The notes: a model not told the origin generated them from the letters alone. A stretch of DNA of 64,000 bases from Lucinisca nassula (GCA_963580285.1 OY757019.1:58052587-58116586), one strand, 5' to 3'; shown: positions 43,075-54,785, numbered from the stretch's first letter. A program made the numbers and translations.

Positions 43075-43365
43075 CCGTCGTTAAGGTTGGGGTCACAGCA
43101 CTTTACATGACGTCTACAAACATTACTGCAGTGTCATCACTATGGTGGACGTCGGTAACCGAAGTGACTGCAGCATTAAAAATCCGCGCTAAGAAATGGA
43201 CGGTATGCAAGAAAAAGTATCCTATATGCGTGTGAGGGGTGGATAGAAAAATCCGTCCCTTTGGATCAGTGTTCGGCATCTCTCGGGAAGCCTCGTGGTG
43301 CTGGACAGTTACCCTTGAGACGGATTTTTCTATCCACCCCGTCACACCTATATAAGATTCTTATA
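43075..43365. repeat. I-family repeat with hairpin
   Basis: GTGAGGGGTGGATAGAAAAA at 43233 is mirrored by TTTTTCTATCCACCCCGTCAC near 43345, giving a foldback with about 20-bp perfect arms plus CCGTC/GACGG. The rest matches 9045-9310. Confidence 0.8.
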
Positions 43366-43433
43366 TTCCTGATGATATTTTCCTTTACAAGTAGACCCTT
43401 ATTGGACAGGAAATCAAGCAAGAAGTAACAAAA

Positions 43434-43690
43434 CAGAAGTGAAGGTATGAATGCAATGATCAGCAATCGATAGAATTAACCCATAGCTCCCATCAAAAAC
43501 ACCAAAGAGAAAGAAACACAAGACCGTAATGGAAACATCAATAGCTGAAAGCCAAAAGGACAGTCAATTTCCCACATAATGGTCAATTTGCTATCCAAAA
43601 CAACAACAAAAAAATGTAAGCGATACACTCACTCAAAGACAAACCAAAACAAAAATAAACCGCGACAGAAGAACGTTCAGTCCGCATGAA
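43434..43690. repeat. J-family repeat
   Basis: It has GAAGTGAAGGTATGAATGCA, CATAGCTCCCATCAAAAACA, GAAACATCAATAGCTGAAAG and GTAAGCGATACACTCACTCA, in the same order as 20320-20700. Confidence 0.78.
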
Positions 43691-44222
43691 GTCCTCCCAA
43701 CTCATCAGTGCAACTTCTCCGAGAACACAAAAATCAAACAACAACGGTGAGGACTCGACAGCAAGAAACCACTGATGCAAGAGCCAACGAAAACCAATGG
43801 GACAGGTTGTTTCCCTTATCACAAATGGCGGAATATATAAGACGTGTACCCATTAACCTCAAGGCAGAAGCTTAAGGTAGAAAGGCAGAAGCCAATAAAG
43901 AACTTAGATGCATTAGATTAAATCCGATTAAAAGAATATTGCAGCAATAAAACAATATGACATTTGTCTCATCAGCTGCCTTGTTGCCAGAGGGCTTCAT
44001 TTAAAATAAAACAAAAACTTAATTTTCTGACTATGTTCGCTGAAAGTTTATCTCAGGATAATAAAATTTGAATCCCAATTAAGATGCTATCTTAATGCTT
44101 TACGGATATTTCAATAGTTATTATTGGAAAAAAGATTCAGAAGTTTTAGAACATAAAATGTAACATATACTCTAATTAACCAGGAAAGACAACGATGAGT
44201 CTTTAGCTGCGTTATAAGTAAA
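43691..44222. other. No feature recognised
   Basis: AT-rich. A short AAGGCAGAAGC phrase is duplicated near 43861-43891. Nothing else was recognised. Confidence 0.45.
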
Positions 44223-44815
44223 TCACAGTTGTGAGTTCAGTTGTAAAGTAGATCAAATCATGAGCGCGCAGCGAGGACTCAACAAATCACACACAATAGC
44301 TCTATATTTCGACCGTTAATAATTACATGATAATGTTGTTTCCTTTAAATTCTCGCATGGGGTGGTTGGGTGAGGCAAATGTGACCTGTATCTTGCGACA
44401 CTGGGACATCCAACTGATATTGGCTCACAGTTAGGCAAGGCCTGCTGTCCTTGCAGCAGGTATTGGTAGAGGGAGAATGTTGTTATTTCTTCTGTTTCTT
44501 TTCCTCCTTCTTCTCTGTCCCTCAATTTCATCTGCTCTACTATCTCTTCTGTCTCTTTTCTCCCTTTCTCTGGGAGACAACACAAAATGGCCAACAATGG
44601 TTGACCCAAATCAACCAATCAATCAGCCAGATCGTCCAAGCCGCCATTGTTAGAAGAAATACCGCTATCATTATTGACCGTATCACACACATTTATGTCC
44701 GTGTGTAATGTTTTTGACGCGAGAAAATAACGTTTCACCGTCTAACTTCAAGGAATCTACGAGTGACGTCATAAAACGGCGACTTTTAATGACGTCACTC
44801 GGCACGCTCTTTCGA
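44223..44815. repeat. K-family repeat with an internal insertion
   Basis: The outer segments (CAGTTGTAAAGTAGATCAAATC and ATGAGCGCGCAGCG at the left, GCGAGAAAATAACGTTTC and ACGAGTGACGTCA at the right) match 53603-53846 and 55845-56250. About 290 bp in the middle (44354-44640, with a TC-rich run) is absent from those copies. Confidence 0.7.
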
Positions 44816-44904
44816 CTAGTGATGTTGTATAATTTTCAAGGCCTTCCGAGGAGGCAAATCTTTAATCATATTTTGTCCCCCTTATGAATAAGTTTGTTTG
44901 TGCT

Positions 44905-45000
44905 CAGGTTATACGCCCCCGTCAACACTGTTTGTCATTTTGGAGACGTTGCTTCCAATTTTGTTGGACTTTTACCCGACCCTGAGACGAAATGACATCC
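44905..45000 (-). mobile_element. SINE-1 3' fragment
   Basis: It contains GCCCCCGTCAACACTGTTTG, GGAGACGTTGCTTCCAATTT and TTACCCGACCCTGAGACG. The AAAGGTCA segment is partly lost and the head two-thirds is missing. Confidence 0.8.
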
Positions 45001-46589
45001 CTAGAATATTGCTGAATATTTATTCAGTCGTCAAGTTGATCACTAACTGGTGAATGACTTTCATTTGTTCAGTCGTCTAGGATGTCCCGTGTGCACTTTT
45101 TGTCCTTTATGTTGCATTCGGATTCTAGATACATTGCTTAAATAGCCGACGCACTGAAACATTGCAGATATTTTCATTAAAAAAGACTGCATATATTTTG
45201 ATTAAAAAGGGTTTTCCTTTCCAAAAAATACAGGTGTAAGGGAAGTGGATGGCTACACTTGACTGATGACAATTGGGGAGGTTGTGGTGGTGGTGGTTGT
45301 GGTGTGTGTGTGAGGGTGAGGGTGGCGGGGAAATGGGTCATCCACTTCCTGTTTGATCTTCTGTCACCTGTCTGACCCCATCAGGAACATCGGCAGATGT
45401 TAGAGATACGAACTGGCTAGTGTGGAACAAATCCTTCCGTTTAAGTGTAGGGCCTTATTGACAAGGGAGATAAAATATTTGGAAAAAGTAACCTCCCTTG
45501 AACACTAACCTATTTCTTTTCACCCATGTGGTAGGTATCACCCACATTTGTATGACTTAATTTATAAATATTGCAAGTCAAGCTAGCATGATATTTGTGT
45601 GCCTCAAGGAAATTACAAAAAATATCTTAAAACTTTAATGCAGTCTAATCATTTTTGCTATAACGCAGACTGAAGCAATGACAATTATAGTTTGCTTTTG
45701 ACTTGTGTCAAACTGCCTGTTACATGGTCGTCGTTATTGTTTGTCATACAGCTTTTTGTGTTTCATTTCAGCAATAAACAAACGACCTATGATTGGCAGA
45801 TTGGGAGACAGATGATCAAGCTCATGGGTAAAGGTTACTTTTTGGAAAAGGCGAACAGCAACGACTCAGGCGAGCCAGCGCATGCGCTCAGTCTCGCCAG
45901 AGCCCTGGCTGTTCGCAAACGTGTTGCAGAGACTTTGTGGTGGATTCACATACGAAGATCAGGCGGAAAGCCAGGTCAGCTGATTGCGCAAGCGCAGTAG
46001 AACGCACGCGCAGTAGAAGAACATAAACCAGAGGGCGCTACAGGCGTCTTCTCACGTGCCGGCTCAAATCTTTCTGCATGTCGCTAATTTATTACAGTAA
46101 GTATAGGCTTCTTATAATTCGTGCACGTAGCTATGCGGTAGGAAGTTATTTAATCAAAAATATGTCCGCGGTTTTATAAAAAATTCTCTTGGGGCATCAC
46201 AATATCGGCATATTATAAACATGGAGTGGATTTGAATTGAATGAAACGAACTGAAATGGAATTACCACCCTCTATCTTATTCATTTGATGTGAGAACTTC
46301 CTTCTTTCCTTTCTAAGTAGCCCACTCCATCTCACTCCATTCATTTTAATTTGTTTTAAAATACGCCGAAAAATATATACCTTTTCATTGATATATAATT
46401 TTCCATGTCAAGGATCCGACTGAATACTCTTACAGTTCTTTCATGTAGTCAAAACTATGGCCCCTCGGTGCCTCGGAGGCCGGGGGCAATAGTGCACGAC
46501 TACCCCCCAAAACAGCAATGAAATAACTGGTTTGTTACTATGCTGGCAAAAGAAAACAACCATTTAAATAACAACAACATGAAGCTTTA
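45001..46589. other. No gene; scattered palindromes
   Basis: A GT/GGTGG-rich tract lies at 45272-45330. A palindrome at 45851-45916 has GCGAACAGC / GCTGTTCGC ends and a GCGCATGCGC centre. The frame at 45692-46000 crosses this palindrome and is not supported. Confidence 0.5.
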
Positions 46590-46970
46590 GTTAAAACAGT
46601 GTATACCCTGATCAGACTGCTCATTCAAAGTTTGTTTGTTTGTTTGATTTGAGGTTTAACGTCCCCGTCAACACTGTAAAGGTCATTTTGGAGACGTTGC
46701 TTCCAATTTTGTGGGACTTTTACCCGACATTGAGATGAAATGACATCTCAAGCCCTGTCGCTCAATAAAACCTATAGGGTTTATTAGCACCGCGGTTCCT
46801 GGACAGGCTTAGATCCCCTAAGCGGTTTACCAGTACTAGTGTGCGGGCCGGATTTAGCTCTGTGTGGAAGCATCATGCAGCCCATATATTTCTTCAAGCC
46901 CCTATGGGCGGGGGCGACCACATTCAAAGTGGTCTGATCTGGGTCTGTATTGTTTGATTACGTCGCCAGA
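46590..46970. mobile_element. C-family MITE split by SINE-1
   Basis: AGTTAAAACAGTGTATACCC and GATCAGACTGCTCATTCAAAG stand at the left; CAAAGTGGTCTGATCTGGGT and CTGTATTGTTTG stand at the right. The hairpin is restored if the SINE at 46632-46920 and one copy of its duplication are ignored. Confidence 0.82.
46632..46920 (-). mobile_element. SINE-1 (younger) in the C-family MITE
   Basis: It has a perfect 10-bp duplication CATTCAAAGT at 46622-46631 and 46921-46930. An internal deletion removes the ATGGACGGTCCGCCTCG segment, so TTATTAGC joins ACCGCGGTTCC. Confidence 0.95.
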
Positions 46971-47452
46971 CATGCCAGGCGCCATATTGTTGTCGGTTTT
47001 TGCAGAGATTACTCGTTCTCTTTAACTCTACATTACGCAAGCACAGGAAAGGTAATCCACATTGAAAAACAGAAAAAAACACATAATTATAATACTATTA
47101 TGCAATATTCTGACCTCACATTGATAAGAATAGCGCATTTTTCCTATAAATAATCGTTACCTGAATTTTCTACAAGTAGTGATAGTCACGTGGACATCAG
47201 CACTGAAGAGCTTCTCTGCTTAGATACTTTGGGTCGATCGACAATCGACCCAAAAACGGCACTTAGCATACTCCTATTTTCCAATTTATATACCTCTAAG
47301 GCACTTTTGCCGTTATGACGACTCGCGTGAAGTTACCCCTAGAAATCCTTTATGTGCCCGGGGGCAGCAAAGGCTCTGGCGAGACTGCGCTAATGCTGGT
47401 TACCTATGCGATAAGTAACCTTTTCTCGAGACCTGGCTCATTCGTGTCTTGC

Positions 47453-47688
47453 ACGAATGGGAACACCTAACACATTTTTCGGCCATTTTTCAAAGGAAGA
47501 CAACTTCCGGAACTTCCTGTTCGCTTTTCTATAAGCTTTATCCCACTGAAAAAGGGGTCTACTCTTAATGGAAAGAATTTGCTCCTCAGAAGCAAATTCT
47601 TTCCTTTAAGAGTGGACCCCTATTGGCATGGGAGACAAAAATACATTTGCAGGAGTTGCCTCCCCTGAAGGTGTTCCCATTCCCTTAA
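47453..47688 (+). mobile_element. D-family MITE, near-consensus
   Basis: It runs from GAATGGGAACACCTAACAC to AGGTGTTCCCATTCCCTTAA. The core hairpin is GGAAAGAATTTGCTCCTCAG / AAGCAAATTCTTTCC. Confidence 0.92.
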
Positions 47689-48174
47689 AATGATAGTTTG
47701 ATAATTAAAATTGTTGTCTAATAGTCTCTTTTCTCAAGGATGAGTATATTGCTGGTAGATACAACGCGTTATTAATCATCAAAATCATTTTTGGTTTCTT
47801 ATTTTGACTGATTATTGGACCACACAACTTAGTTACTTATAAAGTTGCATGGCTTACGTGACGCAAGTTCATTCGAATCTACGGTTCGAGCTGTGCGAAG
47901 TATGCCTTCAGACATGTGCGTCAGTAAATCCTCAGTTTAGCCGGCGCATGCTCATGCGCTGTGGCTGATCAGCGATAACTGGATGATTATTGATGTTAAC
48001 CCAGGGGAGGAGAAAGAATTTTCATTGTGCACACATGCCCATTGAATGTTTTTGCTTGCCGCCGTATCATTTTGTTTGCTTGTTTGGAGCTTAACCGTCC
48101 ATTAAAACACTACCTAGGTCATGTCGAATCGGTCGGTTTTCCTAACCACACTTTTTCCTGGACAGACTTACATA

Positions 48175-48351
48175 TACAGTCTAACCTGTATTAAACAAGC
48201 ACCTTAGGGATAATCAGAATCTGCTTGCTAAAGACAGGTGCTTGCTTAATATAGGTGGATGTCAATGCTTTTTCCCTTTTCGGAAACCGAATACATGCTT
48301 GCTTAAGACAGGTTGCTTGCTTATTGGAGGCGGCCACTAAGACAGGTTGTA
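48175..48351. mobile_element. F-family MITE, uninterrupted
   Basis: TACAGTCTAACCTGTATTAA begins it and CCACTAAGACAGGTTGTA ends it. GCTTGCTTAA repeats occur inside. This copy shows what 17165-17738 looked like before its insertions. A SINE-tail fragment (48075-48174) abuts it at the left. Confidence 0.83.
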
Positions 48352-48730
48352 TAAGCGGTGTTCTTCGCGATAAAGGCACTTTGAAATACTGTTAATCGTA
48401 GCAGCAGGCCATGAGATATTTTGGGATGACTTAAGTCTATAAAATGAGGGATGTTGTGTGTTGTACAACATACCTTTATCAAGACAAAATCAGGAAAAAC
48501 AAATTCCATAAATTATAAAACATATTTGGGTATCTCGAGCTACCTGTAGACTTCTCATGGGACTTCAAAACAAGTTTGAATTAGCCATGGAAACGAACCA
48601 TCTCTCTTCGAGTTACCGAAATTACTCTGTATCGTATTGTTGTAGGGTCCAGTACAAACAATTTTTGCGAGCAAAATAGCCACTATATAGCCAGAAAGAT
48701 CGCTCCGTCTATGGTAACAAGACAATGATT

Positions 48731-49026
48731 TGGTTTGTTGATTTGAGGTTTAACGTCCCCGTCAGCACTGTATAGGTCATTTTGGAGACGTTGCTTTCAA
48801 TTTTATGGGACTTTTACCCGAGATTGAGATGGAATGACACGTCACGCCATGTCGCCCAACGAAACCAATAGGATTAATAAGCACGGACGGCCAGACTCGC
48901 ACCGCTTTGGCTGGGAAGGTTTAGATCCTCTAAGCTGTTTACCAGTACTCGTGTGAGGTCGGATTCAGCTCTGCGTGGAAGCATCTTGCAGCCCATCTAT
49001 TTCTTCAAGCCCCAATGGGCGGGGGC
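48731..49026 (-). mobile_element. SINE-1 (older subfamily)
   Basis: It is complete from GGTTTGTTGATTTGAGG to GGGCGGGGGCC. Scattered substitutions include ATTAATAAGCACGG. No clear duplication is visible. An E-family MITE starts 8 bp after it. Confidence 0.9.
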
Positions 49027-49033
49027 CAAACAA

Positions 49034-49228
49034 TACAGTGACATTCCGCTATTAAGACCCCTAACATTAGGACTAATTCTGCTATAAAAAGCTTATTTTA
49101 AAGGGTACACTTAATTTTCTTTGCGTTTCCTCTGGTCAGGAACCACCTTTGGGACTGTTCAAAAGTGGTCTTTAAGACCACTTTTGAACGGTCCCAAAGG
49201 TGGTCTTAATATAGGGAGTTTACTGTAT
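49034..49228. mobile_element. E-family MITE
   Basis: The ends are TACAGTGACATTCCGC and GGGAGTTTACTGTA. The core is GGGACTGTTCAAAAGTGGTC mirrored with one substitution. Confidence 0.92.
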
Positions 49229-50093
49229 ATGATTTACGAATGTCGCGACCTTTTGTTTTTGATAAAAAAAGATACATAATGTCACGTGAACAAAGGTGCA
49301 AGGGTGCGAATACATCACTTTCTTCCCACTCCAAACTTACAACAAATCATTTTCATTTATATGTATTTCATGCTTATTATTTTAATGTCGTTTTACACGT
49401 ATTTTATAGCGTTTTCCTTGGTGATCATATGTGATTTTTGACATATTCATAGTGAATGTTTTTTTTTTTTTTTTTTTTGCGACTGTTGAACAATTTTGTG
49501 TCATGGTGAATCTTTAAACTTTCCATTGGAAAGACATATCTTATTTGACAAATTAATATAATTTAATTGCGTTTACCTTTATGCAAATAAAAGACGCATA
49601 TTTTTGCAAATATGTTATTTCATATTTTCATCAAATTGACTCGTTACGCCATAACATATGGATATGATTTGTCAGTAGGCGTTTTTTGTATTTCTAAATT
49701 TCGAAAAATGGAAATGCATTTAAAAGTGCCTTTTGAAATGCGTTTTTAACAATGGTGATTGTATATTCAAACAAGACAATGTCCGGGAATGACATTTTAG
49801 TTCGCCAGGACGAAGTTCAGACAGTTATTGCACAACGCCGACGTCGGTGCCCACATTTACGTTAACGTTTTTTTAAGAGATCATATTTTCCAAACCATAC
49901 GATGAGTTGTGTTCATACTTGGTATGAATATAGATACGTATAGGGCCAGCATTTTATTCGATATCAGCTGGAACAACCTCACCCATGCCCACGATACAAG
50001 GCTAATGTCAATGATAGGTATAGGTCAAGTAATACTCCCACCCATGCTCAAAACCTCCCGGACACTTTTTCTGGCGAGCTATACTTCTGAAAA
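49229..50093. other. No gene; poly-T
   Basis: A T-run lies at about 49460-49478. The rest is AT-rich without recognised repeats or exons. Confidence 0.5.
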
Positions 50094-50505
50094 AGCCTCC
50101 GTGGTGTGGCGGTTATGCTACTGGCATTGTAAACATGGGGTCGCAGAATCGATCCCGGGCTTCTCCACACTTTCGTTTGTTTGTTTGATTTGAGGTTTAA
50201 CGTCCCCGTCAACACTGTAAAGGTCATTTTGGAGACGTTGCTTCCAATTTTGTGCGACTTTTACCAGACATTGAGATGAAATGACTTCTCAAGCCCTGTC
50301 GCCCAATGAAACCAATAGGGTTTATTAGCATGGTACTCGCACCGCGGTTCCTGGACAGGCTTAGATCCTCTAAGCGGTTTACCATTACTCGTGTGCGGGT
50401 CGGTCTCAGCTCTGCGTGGAAGCATCATGCATCCCATATATTTCTTCAAGCCCCTATGAGCGGGGATGTGTCTTTAACTGTCGGTGAGAAATAAATCTCA
50501 CTCAC
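50094..50505 (+). mobile_element. SINE-2 split by SINE-1
   Basis: The tRNA-like head is GCCTCCGTGGTGTGGCGGTT with B-box-like GAATCGATCCCGG. It breaks after CTCCACACTTTCG, and the remnant tail resumes after 50465 (TGTGTCTTTAACTG, ending CTCACTCACT). An intact relative is at 51991-52185. Confidence 0.82.
50175..50465 (-). mobile_element. SINE-1 nested in SINE-2
   Basis: It is full length and mostly of the younger subfamily (TTATTAGCATGG, ACCGCGGTTCCTGGACAGG), but with the older CTCGTGTGCGG state, so it is intermediate. No clear target duplication is seen. Confidence 0.88.
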
Positions 50506-50662
50506 TATGCTGTCTGTTTCTGTTTAAAATTTGTCACGAATATTTTTCCAATAGCTGCTCTACTCATAGACTGCGTGTGCTCTATAAAACCGCCATATTG
50601 AGGGGTTCTTACGAATACTTACAATTAATTTTGATTCAGAACCTACACAAAATTAAGAAAAA

Positions 50663-50947
50663 CATTACGAAAACACGCCTATACAAATACATTGTAAACT
50701 ATACCGCCGAAAAAAAAAATTTAGGATGAAAAATTGTGAAATTTTTCTTCTGCTCAAAAGATAGATTGTGGGTACTCGTTAGAACTGCCACGGTTCTAAC
50801 GAATGCCCACAATCTTTATTTTAGAGCAGGGATAAGAAAATATTGGTTTTCCCCTGTAAACCCCAGTTTTACTATATAAAAGCGGGGTTCAAGTGTGTGT
50901 GTGTGTGGGGGGGGGGGGGGGAATTATATAGGTGTGTTTCCGTGATG
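50663..50947. mobile_element. HP-A MITE carrying a (GT)n(G)n expansion
   Basis: It runs from CATTACGAAAACACGCCTATA to TATAGGTGTGTTTCCGTGATG. The central hairpin is shortened to AACTGCCACGGTT. A GT then G run at 50893-50921 replaces the usual GGGGGTCAAAATT segment. An eroded HP hairpin precedes it at 50540-50640. Confidence 0.9.
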
Positions 50948-51108
50948 AGAACAATATAAGCTCAGCTTTCGTTCTGATCCCTTTCTTTGTTCTCACATTT
51001 AATAGTTTTAAAGAATCTTTTGAATAAAATATGTTTAAACTAAAATTATGTATAGTAAACCCCGATTTCAAAAAGAAAAAAAAGAAGAAAAAGAAAAGAA
51101 AAATAGAC

Positions 51109-51111
51109 AAA

Positions 51112-51146
<35 letters not shown>

Positions 51147-51148
51147 AA
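51109..51148. repeat. (AAAT)n microsatellite
   Basis: About ten AAAT units after an A/G-rich run. Confidence 0.95.
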
Positions 51149-51540
51149 TGAAAAAGATGGGTTCACACGGGCGTTTATAATGCTAAAGGGTAGAGAAAAC
51201 CATTCTGTTGTGCAAACCATATTATTAACCTTGTTACCATCACACTGAAATAGTTATACCCATTTTTATTACTTTTTATTGCGTGCTAAGGTGCAAAATC
51301 TTCTTTAGTACTGATTTTATTGTTTTTACAACACTAGCTTTGCTAATAAATTCAAGTAACATTTTGAAACGTTATTGTGTAGTAAATAGGGTTTAAAGGT
51401 TTACTATAGATGCAATCTGAAGAAAGTACATTCGTGTTGCACATTACGTTTTGTATACCCCGGCAAGCCAACATGTTTAAAATTCCTGAATATGATTTTA
51501 TTTTTGTTTTCTCAGAGAAAGTACGCATCAAATATCGTTT
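51149..51540. other. AT-rich, no feature recognised
   Basis: No exon, RNA gene or known family visible. Confidence 0.5.
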
Positions 51541-51554
51541 TTAAGCAACGTTTG

Positions 51555-51857
51555 TTTTGTTTGTTTGATTTGAGGTTTTACGTCCCCGTCAACACTGTAA
51601 AGGTCATTTTGGAGACGTTGCTTCCAATTTTGTGGGTTTTTTACCCGACACTGAGATGAAATGACATCTCAAGCCCTGTCGCCCAATGAAACCAATAGGG
51701 TTTATTAGCATGGACGGTCCGCCTCGCACCGCGGTTCCTGGACAGGCTTAGATCCTCTAAGCGGTTTACCAGTACTAGTGTGCGGGCCGGATTCAGCTCT
51801 GCGTGGAAGCATCGTGCAGCCCATATATTTCTTCAAGCCCCTATGGGCGGGGGCGGC
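51555..51857 (-). mobile_element. SINE-1 (younger), perfect 12-bp duplication
   Basis: AAGCAACGTTTG stands at 51543-51554 and 51858-51869. The body is near-consensus for the younger subfamily and useful as a reference copy. Confidence 0.96.
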
Positions 51858-51872
51858 AAGCAACGTTTGGAA

Positions 51873-52253
51873 TACACTGTAGAGCGAGACCACCTAAAAT
51901 TAAGGCAGTGCACTTATATCTTTCCTTTTGCTTTCTGCTCACAGCGTTCTCTGGCCAAGGACCACTTTTGGGATTGTTCACAAGTGGTCTGAGATGCCTC
52001 CGTGGTGTAGTGGTTACGCAACTTGCCTTGTAAACCAGTGGTCGCAGGATCGATCCCGGGCTTCTCCAGACTTTCGGATGAATCTTTAAACCGAGTTCCC
52101 GTCTCCGTATCATCTTTGCTGTTGTGGGGCGTAAAACTCAAATACTCACTCACTCACTCACTCACTCACTCACTCACTCACTCACTCACAAGTGGTCTTA
52201 AAAACCACTTTTAAACAGTCCCAAAGGTGATCTTAATATATGAATTTTACTGT
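51873..52253. mobile_element. E-family MITE split by SINE-2
   Basis: The left half is 51873-51990 (ACCACCTAAAATTAAGGCAG) and the right half 52199-52253 (GAATTTTACTGTA). Removing the SINE and one duplication restores the GTGGTCTTAAAAACCAC core. Confidence 0.92.
51991..52185 (+). mobile_element. SINE-2, complete, tRNA-headed with (ACTC)n tail
   Basis: After a GAGAT start, the head GCCTCCGTGGTGTAGTGG resembles an A box and GGATCGATCCCGG sits at the B-box position. The body has AATCTTTAAACCGAGTTCCC, and the tail is about ten ACTC units. The flank TCACAAGTGGTCT is duplicated exactly (51978-51990 and 52186-52198). Confidence 0.95.
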
Positions 52254-52432
52254 ATTTTGAACATAAATAAGACATCCAAAATGCTTATCGCCTTCAAAGA
52301 TGGCATATTCCGTATCTAATGACGGTACATGATGATGACACGTCCGTGTGACACAGTCAATACTTTCATGGCTCCAAAAACTACTGTTTTTTATCAAAAT
52401 TTGCGACATTTTTTCGTAGTTCTCTGCTCCAA

Positions 52433-52781
52433 ACATTAGGCAAACACGCCTAGGCCTATACAAATACATTGCCACCTCTATCGCCGAAAACTGAAAATTT
52501 TAAGATGAAAAATTGTGATATTTTTCTTATTTCTGCTCTAACATATAGAGTCTGGGTACTCGTTAGAACCGCCTCAATTGATATTTTTCTTATTTCTGCT
52601 CAAAATATAGAGTGTGGGTACTCGTTAGAACCGCCTCATTGAGGCGGTTCTAACGAGTACCCAGACTCTATATGTTAGAGCAGAAATAAGAAAAATAAGG
52701 TTTACCCCTGTAAACCCCAGTTTCACTATATAAAAGTGGGGTTCGAGGGGGTCAATATTATATAGGCGTGTTTTCGTGATG
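52433..52781. mobile_element. HP-A MITE with a duplicated left arm
   Basis: It runs from CATTAGGCAAACACGCCTAG to TATAGGCGTGTTTTCGTGATG. The segment TTGATATTTTTCTTATTTCT through GTTAGAACCGCCTCA occurs twice in direct order (left arm repeated), against one right arm. The second copy's stem (AGAGTGTGGG) differs from the first (AGAGTCTGGG); the right arm matches the first. Confidence 0.92.
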
Positions 52782-53000
52782 ACATAGAATGCTGTTGCGC
52801 GTTAGACTGATTGATTGATTGTTTTGGGTTTAACGACAAGTCAAGCCCTTGTGGGTTTCTCTTTGTAAATTCTAACGTTACGCGACGTCTTATTATCAAT
52901 AAGTGACGTCACTTTTCATTGATTGGTAGTTTTATTATAAATCGGTTAACGTTTCGCGATTGCCGTTTGGGAGAAGCAGAAAAATTGTGAACAAAACAAG
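52782..53000. other. No gene
   Basis: A short ATTGATTG run and a GGGTTTAACGACAAGTCAAG phrase recall SINE tails, but no unit can be bounded. Confidence 0.45.
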
Positions 53001-53302
53001 TTTTGTTTTGTTTGATTTGAGGTTTAACGTCCCCGTCAACACTGTAAATGTCATTTTGGAGCCGTTGCTTCCAATTTTGTGGGACTTTTACCCGACATTG
53101 AGATGAAATGAAATCTCAAGCCCTGTCGCCCAATGAAACCAATAGGGTTTATTAGCATGGACGGTCCGCCTCGCACCGCGGTTCCTGGATAGGCTTAGAT
53201 CCTCTGAGCGGTTTACCAGTACTAGTGTGCTGGCCGGATTCAGCTCTGCGTGGAAGCATCAGGCAGCCCATATATTTCTTCAAGCCCCTATGGGCGGGGG
53301 CC
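53001..53302 (-). mobile_element. SINE-1 (younger subfamily)
   Basis: It is full length with young states throughout. The tail side reads TTTTGTTTTGTTTGATTTGA after ACAAAACAAG. No clear duplication is visible. Confidence 0.92.
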
Positions 53303-53602
53303 GCTGAAAAGGAACATTATAATGGGGATAACTTTAAAAAAAATGTCATTCTCGGAGGTAAATCGTCGGTTTAGCGCACACAAAATTTTACGTACGGCTC
53401 CGCTAACGCGTCGCCGTCCAACGAAATTACCGACCGTAAAACCACCGATTCACCTGCCCAAATAGACTTATAACTAACAATTTTTAATACATGTTTTACC
53501 TCCAAATTACACTCTCTTCTGTAATAAAATGGACAATTCAATTTTCTTGTACAGCCCTTTGGTTAAACAGGATATGAGTTCTTAAATTAATAAATAGAAT
53601 TT
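53303..53602. other. No feature recognised
   Basis: No family match. The 71-codon plus frame begins in the SINE-1 and is not a gene. Confidence 0.45.
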
Positions 53603-53846
53603 GGAGGTCAGTTGAAAAGGAGATCAAGTATCGAGCGCGTGGAGCGAGTGATTTGCCTACTTACAACTTACCGACAAACTTTACGGTGGTTTCTTACTCA
53701 TCAAATCACACACATCTGATCTATCTCGAAGCTAAAAATCGACAGTCATTTTGTTTTTTCTTTCAAATTCCCACAAACTTTTCGTCATTGTAAAGAGAAA
53801 CTCTGCCAAAATTATTGACTTTATCACACACATGCATGTTCCTCCG
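53603..53846. repeat. K-family repeat
   Basis: CAGTTGAAAAGGAGATCAAG, then GAGCGCGTGGAGCGAGTGAT, then CCACAAACTTTTCGTCATTG and TTATTGACTTTATCACACAC, in the same order as 44223 and 55845. Confidence 0.75.
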
Positions 53847-54300
53847 AGAATCCCACTTTATACAGAGAACAGTGGGGTTTACAGGGGTATTCATTATTGT
53901 ACTATTTTTTGCTCAAAGACATAGGTTGTGGGTACTCGTTAGAACAGTTTTATTTTGTTTGATTTGAGGTTTAACGTCCCCGTCAACACGGTAAAGGTCA
54001 TTTTGGAGACGTTGCTTCCAATTTTGTGGGACTTTACCCGACACTGAGATGAAATGACTCTCAAGCCCTGTCGCCCAATGAAACCAATAGGGTTTATTAG
54101 CACGGACCGCACTGCGGTTTCTGGACAGACTTAGATCCTCTAAGCGGTTTACCAGTACTAGTGTGCGGGCCGGATTCAGCTCTGCGTGGAAGCATTATGC
54201 AGCCTATATATTTCTTCAAGCCCCTTTGGGCAGGGGCCGACTCGTCAGAACAGCATCGATCCTATGTTTTGGGTAAAAATAAGAAAATTCTTATAACACA
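53847..54300. mobile_element. HP-B MITE split by SINE-1
   Basis: The second stem CCCACTTTATACAGAGAACAGTGGGG and the left arm ACATAGGTTGTGGGTACTCG stand left of the insert. CCTATGTTTTGGGTAAAAAT stands right of it. The right arm is mostly lost. Confidence 0.83.
53948..54239 (-). mobile_element. SINE-1 (younger) in the HP-B hairpin
   Basis: The duplication is ACTCGTTAGAACAG (53934-53947) and ACTCGTCAGAACAG (54240-54253), one mismatch in 14. The body has small deletions (GACTTTACCCG, GCACGGACCGCACTGCGG). Confidence 0.95.
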
Positions 54301-54556
54301 GACTTTCATAAGAAAAAAACAAAAAACATTTCACGATATAATAATCCTGTGTGCATGCTACGTGCCGAAACCATTGCCATTCCAAGTTCAAGCCTATGGA
54401 CAAGACACAGTCATGTAGGTCTAACCTCTCAAATGACATTGCATGCATGTTAAAATATATATAATTTTTAATGTTATGCATAGCATTTTATCAAGTTTCT
54501 AGCTTTGTTTTACAAGATTTATAGACACCATAGACGAATTAATTATGACAAACATA

Positions 54557-54785
54557 TTAACCCATATATGCCTAGCGGCCCTTTTCTGGGACATTGGCAA
54601 ACAGTGCAGACCCAGATCAGACGCCGCAGAACGCGGCGTCTGATCTGGGTCTACACTGTTTGCTTAAAGAATATTCATTTTTGTAAAATTTGCCACAAAC
54701 AGAAACAAACCTGACACCCCTCTTATTGGAAATGGGCCACTCCAAATCTACTAGGTGGAAGATTCCATTGTCATATATGGGTTAA
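54557..54785. mobile_element. C-family MITE, TTAA to TTAA
   Basis: The ends are TTAACCCATATATGCCTAGC and CATATATGGGTTAA. The centre is a perfect CAGATCAGACGCCGC..GCGGCGTCTGATCTG hairpin. This is the best copy for a family consensus. The next element starts in its right TTAA. Confidence 0.95.

Noticed and set aside
45692..46000. 102-codon plus-strand frame with an Ala/Arg-rich end
   Set aside because: The Ala/Arg-rich part is generated by the GCGCATGCGC palindrome. No domain recognised.
51996..52070. Possible tRNA gene
   Set aside because: It is part of SINE-2, with an (ACTC)n tail and exact target duplication. The acceptor stem does not close.
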